Numbered from the stretch's first letter, positions 38,914 to 49,551 are shown. The stretch: 64,000 nucleotides of DNA from CAWGOF01 sp963824225 (GCA_963824225.1 CAWGOF010000003.1:1426001-1490000); one strand, 5' to 3'. Notes: a model not told the origin generated them from the letters alone. Numbers and translations are program-made.

Positions 38914-38932
38914 ACCCCAGCGGATGTGGGGT
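38914..38932. terminator. Hairpin after the glyoxylate operon
   Basis: ACCCCA-GCGGATG-TGGGGT has a 6-bp stem and 7-nt loop, 40-58 bp past the isocitrate lyase stop on the minus strand, at the boundary with the lower-GC genes. No U tract follows, so it is at best a weak terminator; a second small GC hairpin lies at about 38955-38975. Confidence 0.35.
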
Positions 38933-38971
38933 CAGGACGCTACTTCCTGCGCTGGGCGGGCTTCAATCGCC

Positions 38972-40209
<1,238 letters not shown>

Positions 40210-40213
<4 letters not shown>

Positions 40214-41826
40214 GAGTTCTCCAGCCGCTCGTAGGCGGCGAGGGTCAAGAATTCGTCGAGATCGTCGGCCAGACAGAAATGCAGGAACAGCTCGTGGGCC
40301 TCGGCGAACCTTCCGCCTTGGTAGCGCTGCGGCCCGACCTCGCGGGCGATGCGCTCCATCTCTTCTCTCGCGGTCTCTTCGATCAGCTCGGGCGTCACGC
40401 GGCGGCCGTCCTCGAGCCCCGCCTGGTGCTCACGCCACTGCCAGACCTGGGCCCGGGAGATCTCGGCCGTGGCTGCGTCTTCCATCAGGTGGTAGAGCGG
40501 GACGCAGCCGACCCCGCGGAGCCAGGATTCGAGGTACTGGACGCCCACGCGGATGTTGAGGCGCAGCCCGTCTTCGGTTCGCGTGCCCCGGGGGAGCTCG
40601 AGCAGATCCTCGGCCGTCACGCTCACGTCGTCGCGCTTGACGTGCAGCTGATTCGGACCGCTCATCTTCGCGGCGAAGCATTCCCGGGCCAGGCCGACGA
40701 GCCCGGGGTGTGCGACCCACGTCCCGTCGTGGCCGTCCCCGACCTCGCGCTCCTTGTCGGCGCGTACCTTGGCCAGTGCGGCCTCGCTCGCCTGGGGGTC
40801 GCTCTTGATCGGGATCTGGGCCGCCATGCCGCCGATCGCGTGGGCCTGCCTCCTGTGGCACGTGCGGATCGCCAGGCGCGCGTAGGCTCGCAGGAAACCT
40901 TGGGTCATCGTGATCTGGGATCGATCGGGCAGGACCGATTCGGGGCGCCAGCGATGGCACTTGATGAAGCTGAAGATGTAGTCCCAGCGCCCGCAGTTGA
41001 GCCCGGCCGAGTGCTCGCGCAGCTCGTACAGGATCTCGTCCATCTCGAACGCTGCGGGCAGCGTCTCGATCAGCACCGTGGCCTTGCACGAGCCGCGCGG
41101 GATGCCCAGGAGCTGCTCGGCGAGGAGGAACGTCTCGTTCCAGAACCGCGCCTCGTGGTGGCTCTCGAGCTTCGGCACGTAGAAGTACGGGCCGCTTCCG
41201 CGGTCGAGGAGCGCGCGCGCGTTGTGGAACGCGAACAGGCCGAAGTCGACGAGCGCGCCGGGAACGGTCCGGCCGTCGACCTCGAGGTGCCGTTCGGTCA
41301 GGTGCAGGCCGCGCGGGCGCACGAGGAGCGTGGCGATCGAGTCGGCGAGCCGGTACTCCTTCTTGCTCGCCGGGTCGGTGTAGCGGATCGTGCGGCGGAC
41401 GGCGTCGATCAGGTTGGCCTGGCCCTCGACCACGTTGCGCCACGTCGGCGAGGTCGAGTCCTCGAAGTCGGCCATGTAGGTGTCGGCACCCGAGTTGAGC
41501 GCGTTGATCACCATCTTCCGGTCGACGGGGCCCGTGATCTCGACGACCCGGCGCTCGAGATCCTTGGGGATCGGATCGACGGTCCAGTCGCCGTGGCGCA
41601 CGTCGAGCGTGTCGTCGAGGAACGCGAGACGCGTTCCCGCGGCCAGGCCGGCCCGGCGCATCGTCCGGGCGAACAGCAGCTCGTCGAGCCGCGGCCTGAG
41701 CTCCCGCACGAGGCGGCCGACGAACGCCAGCGCCTGGGGGCTCAGGACGAGGTCCCAGCCCGGCTCGCCCTTCGCGCGCACGACGACGGCGTCGTCAGAT
41801 CCGGGATGACTCCAGCGTCGGGCCAC
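40210..41826 (-). CDS. aceB: Malate synthase A (538 aa)
   Basis: Characteristic segments ADFEDSTSPTWRNVVEGQ, VLIETLPAAFEMDEILYELR, LNCGRWDYIFSFIK and the late catalytic region YLESWLRGVGCVPLYHLMEDAATAEI identify malate synthase A, which condenses glyoxylate with acetyl-CoA. GTG 41826 is selected because AGAGGA lies just before it and the length then matches the E. coli enzyme (about 533); a longer start would add a non-homologous tail. It is the first gene of the glyoxylate operon with isocitrate lyase; a regulator is not nearby. Confidence 0.95.
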
Positions 41827-41901
41827 GGGCGGTCCTCTTCGTCCGCAAAGGTATGGGGCGGCGTCGCTGTTTGCCAGCAAACGGTGCGGGCCTTGCGAAT
41901 C

Positions 41902-42660
41902 CTAGCCTTGGAGTCCCGAGTGCGTCGCGTATCCCGACAGGTGGTGCAGGGCCTGGCGGCGCCACCACGTCCACTCGTGGGCCACGTCGCGGCCCCACAG
42001 ATCGAGAGTGCAGGAGATCCCCTTGGACACGAGAACCGCGGCGAGAGCCTGGGTCTCCTCGATGTTCCCGTCCTCCCACGCCCCCTGGCCGCACACGAGG
42101 GTCAGATGCGTCTCGCGGCGGACCCGTTCCAGGGGCTCGCCCGCGAGGTTCGGGAGGTAGGCCAGAGGGTTGTTGAAGTACACGTCGGGGCTCCTTGACC
42201 CCCCGGCGAACTCCGTGATGTCGTAGCGCCCGCTCATGCACAGGGCATAGCCGAAGATGTCGGAGTGCTTGAGCGCGAAGTTCGCCGCGTAGGTCGCACC
42301 CAGGCTCGTCCCGGTCGCGCCGAGCCGGATCTCGGCGCTCTGGCAGTCGGCGCGAATGAACGGCACGAGCTCGGTCAAGACGTAGGTCTCGAACGCTCGA
42401 TGGCGGTGCATGCGCCAGGCCGGATCGTTCTCCTTGCGGGTCCAGGCCTCGGAGACGTTGGTCTCGGTGCAGTAGAGCTTGAGCTGCCCGGCATCGAGGA
42501 GGCTTGCGAGCGCCTCGACCATCCCCTGGGCTTCCCATTCGTGGGCCATCCCGGCCGCCGACGGGAACGCCAGAACCGGCGGACCGAAGTGACCGTAGGC
42601 CCACAGGTGCATGCCGCGGCCCATCGGTCGGCCCGGGAGTAGCTCGTGGCGGCGCTGCAT
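41902..42660 (-). CDS. Putative esterase, alpha/beta hydrolase (252 aa)
   Basis: The product has the nucleophile elbow GTSLGA (about 117-122), with an upstream HFGPPVLAFPSAAGMAHEWEAQGM segment, an acidic loop near the later strand (VCGQGAWEDGN) and a C-terminal His in DVAHEWTWWRRQALHHL. These fit the esterase D/PF00756-like family; substrate unknown. TATACT lies 9 nt before the ATG at 42660 on the minus strand. Divergent to the ribA-type gene, 42 bp apart. Confidence 0.83.
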   Translation of the reverse strand: MQRRHELLPGRPMGRGMHLWAYGHFGPPVLAFPSAAGMAHEWEAQGMVEALASLLDAGQLKLYCTETNVSEAWTRKENDPAWRMHRHRAFETYVLTELVPFIRADCQSAEIRLGATGTSLGATYAANFALKHSDIFGYALCMSGRYDITEFAGGSRSPDVYFNNPLAYLPNLAGEPLERVRRETHLTLVCGQGAWEDGNIEETQALAAVLVSKGISCTLDLWGRDVAHEWTWWRRQALHHLSGYATHSGLQG

Positions 42661-42702
42661 GGCCGGCACAGTATACGGTCTACTATGAAGCGGGAGAGGG
42701 AC

Positions 42703-43428
42703 ATGCAGCTCGAGGACCTCGTCGAACGGGACCGCGATCACGACTGCGTCGGCGTCGGGCCGCAGAGGGTGTGCGTGCGCGTCGTGGGCGTGGCCGATCT
42801 GCCGACGCGCTTCGGCGAGTTCCGGATCGTGGCGTTCGAGAACAACCGCGACGGCAAGGAGCACGTGGCGATCGTGCACGGCGACGTCCTCGATGCCATG
42901 GACGTACCGACGCGGCTGCATTCGGAGTGCCTGACCGGCGACGCGATCGGCTCGCTACGCTGCGACTGCCGGGACCAGCTCGAGACCGCGCTGCGGGCCC
43001 TCGCCCGGATGGAGCGCGGCTTGCTCTTCTATCTACGGCAGGAGGGCCGGGGCATCGGCCTGGCCAACAAGGTGCGGGCGTACGCGCTGCAGGACCAGGG
43101 GCTCGACACGGTCGATGCGAACCTGGCGCTCGGGTTCCGCGACGACGAGCGGGACTACGCGATCGCGGCGCACATGATCGAGAGCCTGGACGTCGAGTCG
43201 GTGCGACTGATGACGAACAACCCGAAGAAGATCGACCAGCTGACGCAGTTCGGAGTGAAGGTCACCGGGCGGATCCCGCACGTGATCCCGCCGAACGAGC
43301 ACAACCGGTTCTATCTCGAGACGAAGGCCGCGCGCTCGGGCCACTGGATCGACTTCCACGGCAAGCCGCACCTCGAGGAGCAGGCGGACCCGGTCGTCGT
43401 CGACGGATCGCGAGCCAAGGACCCGTAG
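42703..43428 (+). CDS. ribA: GTP cyclohydrolase II (241 aa)
   Basis: Zinc ligands Cys76, Cys87 and Cys89 lie in LHSECLTGDAIGSLRCDCRDQL, and RQEGRGIGLANK with LMTNNPKK completes the conserved core. This single-domain enzyme opens GTP to give the first intermediate of riboflavin synthesis. No DHBP synthase is fused, and other rib genes are absent here. ATG 42703 is chosen since GGGAGAGGG precedes it closely and a -10-like TACTAT overlaps the earlier ATG at 42685. Confidence 0.95.
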   Translation: MQLEDLVERDRDHDCVGVGPQRVCVRVVGVADLPTRFGEFRIVAFENNRDGKEHVAIVHGDVLDAMDVPTRLHSECLTGDAIGSLRCDCRDQLETALRALARMERGLLFYLRQEGRGIGLANKVRAYALQDQGLDTVDANLALGFRDDERDYAIAAHMIESLDVESVRLMTNNPKKIDQLTQFGVKVTGRIPHVIPPNEHNRFYLETKAARSGHWIDFHGKPHLEEQADPVVVDGSRAKDP

Positions 43429-43518
43429 CGCGCCCCGATTCCGCGATGTTCCGCGGCGGCAACCCGCCTCGGCGAATGCCGCGCGTCTGTGGGCGCGATC
43501 GTGCGAAGATCGGGAACG

Positions 43519-44292
43519 ATGAACAGGCGCTGGAACCACCTGGCCTGGATCGGGCCGATCGTTACGTTTGCCGCGGTGGTCAGCTACTTCCTGTACTTCG
43601 CGCGCTTCCCGGCGCTGCGCGACTTCCCGTGGGTCAATCTGCCGCTCGCCCTGCTGGGGCTCGGAGCGTCGGGGGTCGCCATGTGGCGCGCCTTCGCCCG
43701 GCGCGAGGAGTGGCGCGGGCGGATCCTGGCTCCCTTGGGCCTGGGGCTCGCGCTCGCGTTCGCCGGGTTTCTCGTCGGGTACGTGTTCTTTCTGTCGAAC
43801 GCGCTGCCGGCCCCGACCGAGACGAGTCGGGGCATGGAGACCGTGCCGGATCTGACGCTCACCGACCAAGACGGCCGCGCGGTTCGACTGACCGACTTCC
43901 GTGGACGCAAGCTCGTCCTGACGTTCTATCGCGGCCACTGGTGACCGTTCTGCCAATCGGAGCTGCACGGGCTGCAGACACACTTGAGCGAGTTCGAGAA
44001 GCACGGCGCCGCGGTCCTGGCGATCAGCGTCGATTCGCCGGACCAGAGCCGGGAGCTCGCACGGGCCCAGGGGCTCACGTTCCCGTTGCTGTCCGATCCC
44101 GATGGCCTCGCGCTTGAGGCGTTCGGCGTGCGCCACCCGGAGGGCAACCCGATCGATCACAAGGACATCGCGCGCCCGGCGACGTTCGTGGCCGATCGCG
44201 AAGGCCGCATCGTGTGGCACGATCTGACGTCGAACTGGCGCATCCGCCCGCGTCCGGAGACGCTCCTGCGCGAGCTCGAGCGTATCCCGTGA
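43519..44292 (+). CDS. Membrane-anchored peroxiredoxin-like selenoprotein, UGA (43942-43944) read as Sec142 (257 aa)
   Basis: Three transmembrane helices in the first 95 residues (AWIGPIVTFAAVVSYFLYF, VNLPLALLGLGASGVAMW, LGLGLALAFAGFLVGYVFFL) precede a thioredoxin-fold AhpC/TSA domain: VPDLTLTDQDGRAVRLTDF, KLVLTFYRGHW, then UGA, then PFCQSELHGLQ, VLAISVDSPDQS, LSDPDGLALEAFGV and RPATFVADREGRIVWHD. In Cys homologues the motif is RGxWCPxC, so UGA stands exactly at the peroxidatic Cys and gives UxxC with Cys145. The frame stays open and conserved for 116 codons after it. A hairpin with loop Gs follows at 43963-43977. The rival view is a nonsense mutation of a TGC/TGT codon. The next gene overlaps by GTGA. 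Confidence 0.82.
43963..43977 (+). promoter_or_regulatory. Candidate bacterial SECIS hairpin
   Basis: CTGCA-CGGGC-TGCAG forms a perfect 5-bp stem with a 5-nt loop containing GGG, starting 18 nt after the UGA; loop Gs lie 25-27 nt downstream, inside the 16-37 nt window reported for bacterial SECIS elements. The element is inside the coding sequence, as usual in bacteria. The stem is short and lacks an obvious bulged U, so SelB binding is a prediction. Confidence 0.5.
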
Positions 44293-45629
44293 GACGCGGC
44301 GTCGGGCTCGCGCTCGTCTGCGCGGGCGCGGCGCTCGGGGCCCATGCCGCCGAGCCGGTCGTCCTGTACACGCGGGCCACGCCGATCGAGATGCGGACGG
44401 GCGTCGTCGAGATCCGCACGGTGCAAGAGGCGCTCGCCGACGTGCCGGTCGACTGCGCCGGGGCCGACCCGCGCTCGTTCGGCTGCACGAGCGGGCAGCG
44501 GTTCGCCCGGGTGTACGGCCTCGCCTTCGCGCTCGAGCGCCGCGAAGCTCGGGGAGACTTCCCGCGGGTCGACGCCGAGTCCCGGGGAGAAGCCTATCTG
44601 TTTCTGCGCCTCGAGCGAGACGATCTGGCCGCGTTCGACGACGAGCTGCGGAGCCGCCTCTCGGGTCTGGCGGCCGATGCGTTCGTCGACGAGTACGCTG
44701 GGCTCACCCCCGGGGCGGAGGTCTTCTCGCACATCGCCCGCCAGTCACCGGAGCCCTCCTGGAGTTGCTTCGAGCACGGGTCGAGCCGCGCTGCGGCGGA
44801 ATACAAGCGAGAGACGGCGCAGGACGAGGGTGGAAAGAAGACCATCGTCCGCTCGGGGACGACGACCTACAACGAGGGCCCCGCTGTCGACCCGCTGTGC
44901 GTGACGGGACCGACCCTCGTGCGAGCTGCCGTTCCCGACGAGGTCCGAACGACGCCGTCCGCCCGAGCCCTGCGCGAAGAGACCGTGCTCGTGGAAATCG
45001 TGGACCAGCTCTCGAGAGGCGGAGGAGAGCTACTGCCCCTTCCCGACGGGCTGACCTATACCACACGAAAGCGGCCCGGTGTTCGGAGCAGCGCGTCCCG
45101 GCAGTCGCGGGACGGCCGTGTGGTGAAGGCGTCGTTCACCAAGGGCGAGGTCGAGGTCGGCGCCGAGGTCACGCCTGTTGCTTTCCCTCCTCATTTCGTC
45201 GCGGCGCAGGGATGGATCGCCGAATGGACGGTCGAGACGGTCGATCGCGAGCTCGGCGTACGACCCACGGAAAAGCGCGGTCAGGCGATCGTGCTACGGA
45301 CGGCTCTCGTGCCGACGCGTCCTCCCACACCGGTCGACGACGACGGTCAGCCGACTGCGACCGCCACTGCCGAGACCCTCGAGCCGCGCTTCGACGACGA
45401 AGCGTATCTCGGCGAGATCGCGAGCCGTCTCGATCGCGTGGCGCGCCTCGATGGCGACACGCTCGCCCGCGTGATCGTGGAAGACCCGGCGGGGCTGGGG
45501 AGCCAGGGCTTCGTCCTGTTCATCTGCCGCGAGCGCAGCGCGACGTTCGAGATCCTCCCCACGGGCGCGGGGCAGCAGGTCACGAACGCCGGCGAGCTGT
45601 GCGCGGCGATCGACCGCGCCCTCGACTGA
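44289..45629 (+). CDS. Secreted protein of unknown function, coupled to the selenoprotein gene (446 aa)
   Basis: The GTG start overlaps the stop of the predicted selenoprotein (GTGA), followed by a signal peptide (GVGLALVCAGAALGAHAAE). Mature sequence holds four to five Cys (VDCAGADPRSFGCTSG, PSWSCFEHGS, PLCVTGP, VLFICRERS, GELCAAI), which could form disulfides and be natural substrates of a thiol or selenol oxidoreductase. A helical segment DEAYLGEIASRLDRVARL occurs near the C-terminus. I recognise no family. Its operon position makes the selenoprotein its probable partner, which is inference. Confidence 0.75.
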   Translation: MRRGVGLALVCAGAALGAHAAEPVVLYTRATPIEMRTGVVEIRTVQEALADVPVDCAGADPRSFGCTSGQRFARVYGLAFALERREARGDFPRVDAESRGEAYLFLRLERDDLAAFDDELRSRLSGLAADAFVDEYAGLTPGAEVFSHIARQSPEPSWSCFEHGSSRAAAEYKRETAQDEGGKKTIVRSGTTTYNEGPAVDPLCVTGPTLVRAAVPDEVRTTPSARALREETVLVEIVDQLSRGGGELLPLPDGLTYTTRKRPGVRSSASRQSRDGRVVKASFTKGEVEVGAEVTPVAFPPHFVAAQGWIAEWTVETVDRELGVRPTEKRGQAIVLRTALVPTRPPTPVDDDGQPTATATAETLEPRFDDEAYLGEIASRLDRVARLDGDTLARVIVEDPAGLGSQGFVLFICRERSATFEILPTGAGQQVTNAGELCAAIDRALD

Positions 45630-45630
45630 C

Positions 45631-47691
45631 TCAGAGCCCCCCCTTGTCCTTGTGCTGGTCGAACCAGCCGGCGATATGGAGCATCTTGGAGACGTGGTGG
45701 CTCGGGCGGACGCGGATGCCGTGGGGCTCGCCCGGCACGCGCACGAGCACCGACTCGACGCCCAGGAGCTTGAGCGCGGTGTAGTACTGCTCGGACTCCG
45801 AGATCGGCGTGCGCCAGTCCTCCTCGCCCGTGATGACCATCGTCGGCGTCTTGACGTTCTTGACCACCGACAGGAGCGAGCGCGCGGCGTAGTGCTCCCC
45901 GTGCTCCCACGGCGGACCGGGGAACCAGTACTTGACGCCGAACGCGGGCAGATCGGACGTCAGGACCCAGCTGGTCCAGTTGATCACCGGGTAGGCCGAG
46001 GCCGCGGCGCGGAACCGCTCGCTGCGCCCGATCATCCAGCACGTCAGCACGCCGCCGCCGCTCCCGCCGGTGACGAACACGTTCCGCCGGTCGACGTAGC
46101 CCTGCGCGATCGCCGCATCGACTCCCGAGTCGAGATCGAAGAAGTCGTCCCCCGGGTAGGCGTGGTGGATCAGGTTGCCGAACTCCTCGCCGTAGCTCGT
46201 GCTGCCGCGCGGATTGACGTACAGGACGACGTAGCCCATCGCGGCCCACACCTGCTTCTCCAGATCGAACAGCGGCCCGTAGGACGCGAACGGACCGCCG
46301 TGAATCTCGAGGATCAGCGGGTACTTGCGGGTCGCGTCGAAGTCCGGCGGCTTGACGAGCCAGCCGTGGATCTTGCGACCGTCGACCGACGACGGATAGG
46401 TGATCTCCTCGACCTGGCCCAGCCGGCGCTGGGCGAAGAGGTCGGCGTTGACCGCGGTCAGGACCTTCGGCTTCGCCCCGCGGGACGTGGTGAGCGCGAT
46501 GTCCGCCGGGATATCGGCGCGCTTGTAGGTCATCGCGATCCGCCCGTCCCGGGCCAGAGAGAACGACCCACCACCGGTGTACGAGCTCGTTCCGCCGCCG
46601 AGGTCCTCGGCGACCGTCCGCAGCTTCGTTCCGGTCGAGTAGAACGCGAGCTTCGTCCGGCCCTCGTCGTCGTACAGGAAGTACACGCCGCTGCCGTCGG
46701 GCGCCCACTGCGGATCCTCGGCGCTGCGGTCGAGCTCCGTGGACACGAACGTCGGATCGCCTCCGGCTCGCGGCGCGACGTAGAGCCGCGCGACCTGGTA
46801 GCCCTGGTATCGATCGTCGAAGCCGACGTACGCCATCCACTTGCCGTCGGGCGAAACCGTCACGTCCCCGTCCGGGCCGCGGCGGTTCGTCAGGGCGCGC
46901 ACGGTGCCGTCCGCGACCGCGAACTCGTACACCTCGGTGTCGAGCGGCTCGAGGTCCCAGTCGGGGCGCCGATTGGCCGACAGCAGCAGGTACTTGCCGT
47001 CGGGCGTCCATACCGGCGCCGCACCGCCGAAGATCGGTCGATGGTGGAAGTTCCCGCTCGAGATCCGGCGCGCCGTGCCGCCGTCTGAGGGCACGACGAA
47101 CAGGTGCACGTATCCGTTGGGCAGATACCCCGCTTGATCGAACCGGTAGACCAGCCGATCGACGACGCGCGCCGGATCGGCCCACGTCGCACCCTCGGGC
47201 GGCTTGGGCATCTTGGCGATCTGCGGCCCGTCCGCCTCCTCGAGAGCGAGGAACGCAATCCACTTGCCGTCGGGGGACCAGCTGAGGCCGCTCGGTGCCG
47301 ACGGCAGGCTCGTCACGCGGCTCGACTGGCCGTTGTCGAGCCACAGCACGTGGATCTGCGCCGAGCCGTCGCGATCGGAGACGAACGCGATGCGCCCGCC
47401 GTCGGGCGACCAGCGTGGCGAGCTATCGCGCGCGCTGCCCGAGGTCAGCGCGCGATGGACCGCGCCGTCCGAGCCGAGGAGCCACAGGCTCGTGTAGCGC
47501 TTGTCGGCCTTCGCGTCGGCCCACGCCCGAACGTAGGCGATCCGCGCGCCGTCGGGCGAGATCTGCGGATCGGACGCGGTCTCGAGCTGGAACGCGTCCT
47601 CGGCCCGTAGGCCTGGCGGCTCGGCCCCGGCCCACCCGCCGAGCAGGACGCCCATGCACACTCCGAGACCCACGCGCGCGTAGCGGCTCAT
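45631..47691 (-). CDS. S9 prolyl-oligopeptidase/acylaminoacyl-peptidase family protein (686 aa)
   Basis: A signal peptide (ARVGLGVCMGVLLGGWAGAE) leads to a beta-propeller of TolB/PD40 blades (SPDGARIAYVRAW, SPDGGRIAFVSDRDG, SPDGKWIAFLALEE) over residues 30-430, then the alpha/beta-hydrolase domain with Ser544 (GGSGGG), Asp625 (GEEDWRTP) and His657 (GEPHG). It should cleave peptides outside the cytoplasm. The start at ATG 47691 is preceded by AAGGGGAAG. Its stop lies one base beyond the stop of the convergent gene at 45629. Confidence 0.94.
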   Translation of the reverse strand: MSRYARVGLGVCMGVLLGGWAGAEPPGLRAEDAFQLETASDPQISPDGARIAYVRAWADAKADKRYTSLWLLGSDGAVHRALTSGSARDSSPRWSPDGGRIAFVSDRDGSAQIHVLWLDNGQSSRVTSLPSAPSGLSWSPDGKWIAFLALEEADGPQIAKMPKPPEGATWADPARVVDRLVYRFDQAGYLPNGYVHLFVVPSDGGTARRISSGNFHHRPIFGGAAPVWTPDGKYLLLSANRRPDWDLEPLDTEVYEFAVADGTVRALTNRRGPDGDVTVSPDGKWMAYVGFDDRYQGYQVARLYVAPRAGGDPTFVSTELDRSAEDPQWAPDGSGVYFLYDDEGRTKLAFYSTGTKLRTVAEDLGGGTSSYTGGGSFSLARDGRIAMTYKRADIPADIALTTSRGAKPKVLTAVNADLFAQRRLGQVEEITYPSSVDGRKIHGWLVKPPDFDATRKYPLILEIHGGPFASYGPLFDLEKQVWAAMGYVVLYVNPRGSTSYGEEFGNLIHHAYPGDDFFDLDSGVDAAIAQGYVDRRNVFVTGGSGGGVLTCWMIGRSERFRAAASAYPVINWTSWVLTSDLPAFGVKYWFPGPPWEHGEHYAARSLLSVVKNVKTPTMVITGEEDWRTPISESEQYYTALKLLGVESVLVRVPGEPHGIRVRPSHHVSKMLHIAGWFDQHKDKGGL

Positions 47692-47758
47692 GAGCTTCCC
47701 CTTTCCCCCGGCCGTCGGCTGCGGATCATACCGCCGACCTGGTAGCCTGGCCGCCCGC

Positions 47759-49033
47759 ATGAGCAACTTCGACCTGTCGGTCCTGCTGTTCCTCCAGCTC
47801 GCCGTGATCCTGGCCGCGTGTCGGATCGCCGGGCGCCTCGCCCGCGGGATGGGCCAGCCGCCGGTCGTCGGCGAGATGATCGCGGGCATCGTCCTCGGCC
47901 CGTCGGTGCTCGGCCTGGTGTGGCCGTCCGGGCAGCGCGCGCTCTTCCCGGCGGAGTCGATGACCCTGCTCTACGCGATGGCCCAGCTCGGCCTCGCCGT
48001 CTACATGTTCCTGATCGGCGCCGAGTTCCGCAGCGACCTGATCCGCACCCGCATCCGCAGCGCGTCGGCCGTGTCGGTCGCCGGGATCGCCGCGCCGTTC
48101 GCCCTCGGGATCCTGATCGCCCTCGCGACCTACGGACGCACCGATCTCTTCGGCGCGGGCGTCGGGCCGGTCGAGGCGGCGCTGTTCCTCGGCGCGGCGA
48201 TGTCGATCACCGCGTTTCCGGTCCTCGCCCGGATCGTCCACGAGCGCGGCCTCTCCGGCACGTCGCTCGGCACACTGGCGCTCGCCGCGGGGTCGATCAA
48301 CGACGCGGCGGCGTGGTGCGTCCTGGCCATCGCCCTCGCCAGCATGAGCGGGGATCCGGCGATCGCCGTGTGGGCCATCGGCGGCGGGATCGCCTATGCC
48401 GTCGCCGTATGGCTCGGGGTCCGTCCGGCGCTCGCGTCCCTCGACCGACGCGTCGAGGCTCGGGGCTCGATGAGCGGGACCACGCTCGGCTTCGTGCTCG
48501 TGCTCGTGATGCTCGGCTCGTGGTTCACCGACTGGATCGGGATCTACTCGGTCTTCGGGGCGTTCGTCCTGGGGGCGGCGATGCCGCGGGGGAAGACCAC
48601 GGACGAGCTGCGCCGGCTGATCTACCCGCTGACCTCGACGCTCCTCTTGCCCTTGTACTTCGTCTACTCCGGGCTGAACACCCGGATCGGGCTGCTCGAC
48701 ACGCCCGCGCTGTGGGGCCTCGCACTCGTCGTGCTCGCCGCGGCGATCGCGGGCAAGGGCGTCGCCTGCTTCGTCGCGGCGCGACTGCACGGGGAGTCGC
48801 CGCGCGAGGCCGCGGCGATCGGGGCGCTGATGAACGCCCGCGGGCTGATCGAGCTGGTGATGCTGAACATCGGCTACGAGCGCGGGATCATCTCGCAGAC
48901 GCTATTCTCGATCATGGTCGTCATGGCCATCGTGACGACCCTGATGGCCGCCCCGGTGGTCGAGCGGGTGTACGGGCGCGAGCGCGACGCGCACCTCGCC
49001 GCGGCCGGTCAGCGACGAGGATCGCCGGAGTAA
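47759..49033 (+). CDS. Monovalent cation:proton antiporter, CPA2/Kef-type membrane domain (424 aa)
   Basis: About twelve transmembrane helices with conserved elements ACRIAGRLARGMGQPPVVGEM, LYAMAQLGLAVYMFLIGAE, AAMSITAFPVLARIV and LTALAAGSINDAAAWC (the discontinuous-helix ND region) place it in the Na+/H+ or K+/H+ exchanger family (PF00999). No C-terminal TrkA-N domain is attached, so KefB/C-like gating is absent. The ATG at 47759 follows TAGCCT by 10 nt. Confidence 0.92.
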   Translation: MSNFDLSVLLFLQLAVILAACRIAGRLARGMGQPPVVGEMIAGIVLGPSVLGLVWPSGQRALFPAESMTLLYAMAQLGLAVYMFLIGAEFRSDLIRTRIRSASAVSVAGIAAPFALGILIALATYGRTDLFGAGVGPVEAALFLGAAMSITAFPVLARIVHERGLSGTSLGTLALAAGSINDAAAWCVLAIALASMSGDPAIAVWAIGGGIAYAVAVWLGVRPALASLDRRVEARGSMSGTTLGFVLVLVMLGSWFTDWIGIYSVFGAFVLGAAMPRGKTTDELRRLIYPLTSTLLLPLYFVYSGLNTRIGLLDTPALWGLALVVLAAAIAGKGVACFVAARLHGESPREAAAIGALMNARGLIELVMLNIGYERGIISQTLFSIMVVMAIVTTLMAAPVVERVYGRERDAHLAAAGQRRGSPE

Positions 49034-49038
49034 CCGTG

Positions 49039-49551
49039 ATGCAGGCTTGCCGAGCTGTCGGCCTTCTGATCGCGGTCTCGCTCTGCGGCTGCACGCCTTC
49101 GGCACCCCCCGAGCCGCGCGAGTTCGTCGACGCCGAGCGCGGCTACCGCCTCGACGTGCTCCCGGGCTGGTCGATCGTGGGCGACGAGGTGCGCTCGCAC
49201 AATCGAAGCTTGCTCTCGGCCCAGGTGAACTCGCTCGACGGAGCCGAGCGACGATTCGTCGCCGAGCTGCCCGACTCGCTCCTGCCGCAGCTCGAGGGGT
49301 GGGCCCGCCACTACTTCACCGAGCTCGGCACACCCGAGCGACGCGCGGCGGTGGTGTCGGGGATCGATGCGCTCGAGCTGACCTACCCGGTTCGAGCCCG
49401 GCCGCGCGACAGATGGAGCAAGATCGTCTACTGGGTCGTCCGGCGGAACGATCGGGTCTACACGTTCCGCGGCGCGTTTCCCGCGGGCGCCCCGGCCGAC
49501 GACGAGGTCGAGCTGCGTCGAATGATCGCGTCGCTCGAGTTTACGGACTAA
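49039..49551 (+). CDS. Lipoprotein of unknown function (170 aa)
   Basis: The leader VGLLIAVSLCGC carries a lipobox with Cys near residue 19, so the product is a lipoprotein. The body (VDAERGYRLDVLPGWSIVGDEV, ELTYPVRARPRDRWSKIVYWVVRRND and RGAFPAGAPADDEVELRRMIASLEF) follows the order of the DUF1795/PsbP-like fold: an ordered N-terminal strand pair, GW, and a C-terminal helix. The family is a periplasmic beta-sandwich without a known reaction. It begins 5 bp after the antiporter stop, probably co-transcribed. Confidence 0.75.
   Translation: MQACRAVGLLIAVSLCGCTPSAPPEPREFVDAERGYRLDVLPGWSIVGDEVRSHNRSLLSAQVNSLDGAERRFVAELPDSLLPQLEGWARHYFTELGTPERRAAVVSGIDALELTYPVRARPRDRWSKIVYWVVRRNDRVYTFRGAFPAGAPADDEVELRRMIASLEFTD

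Noticed and set aside
43984..44292. A separate short thioredoxin-like gene after the UGA
   Set aside because: It lacks the first half of the fold and a ribosome binding site, and it continues in the same frame as the upstream part. One Sec-containing gene explains both pieces.
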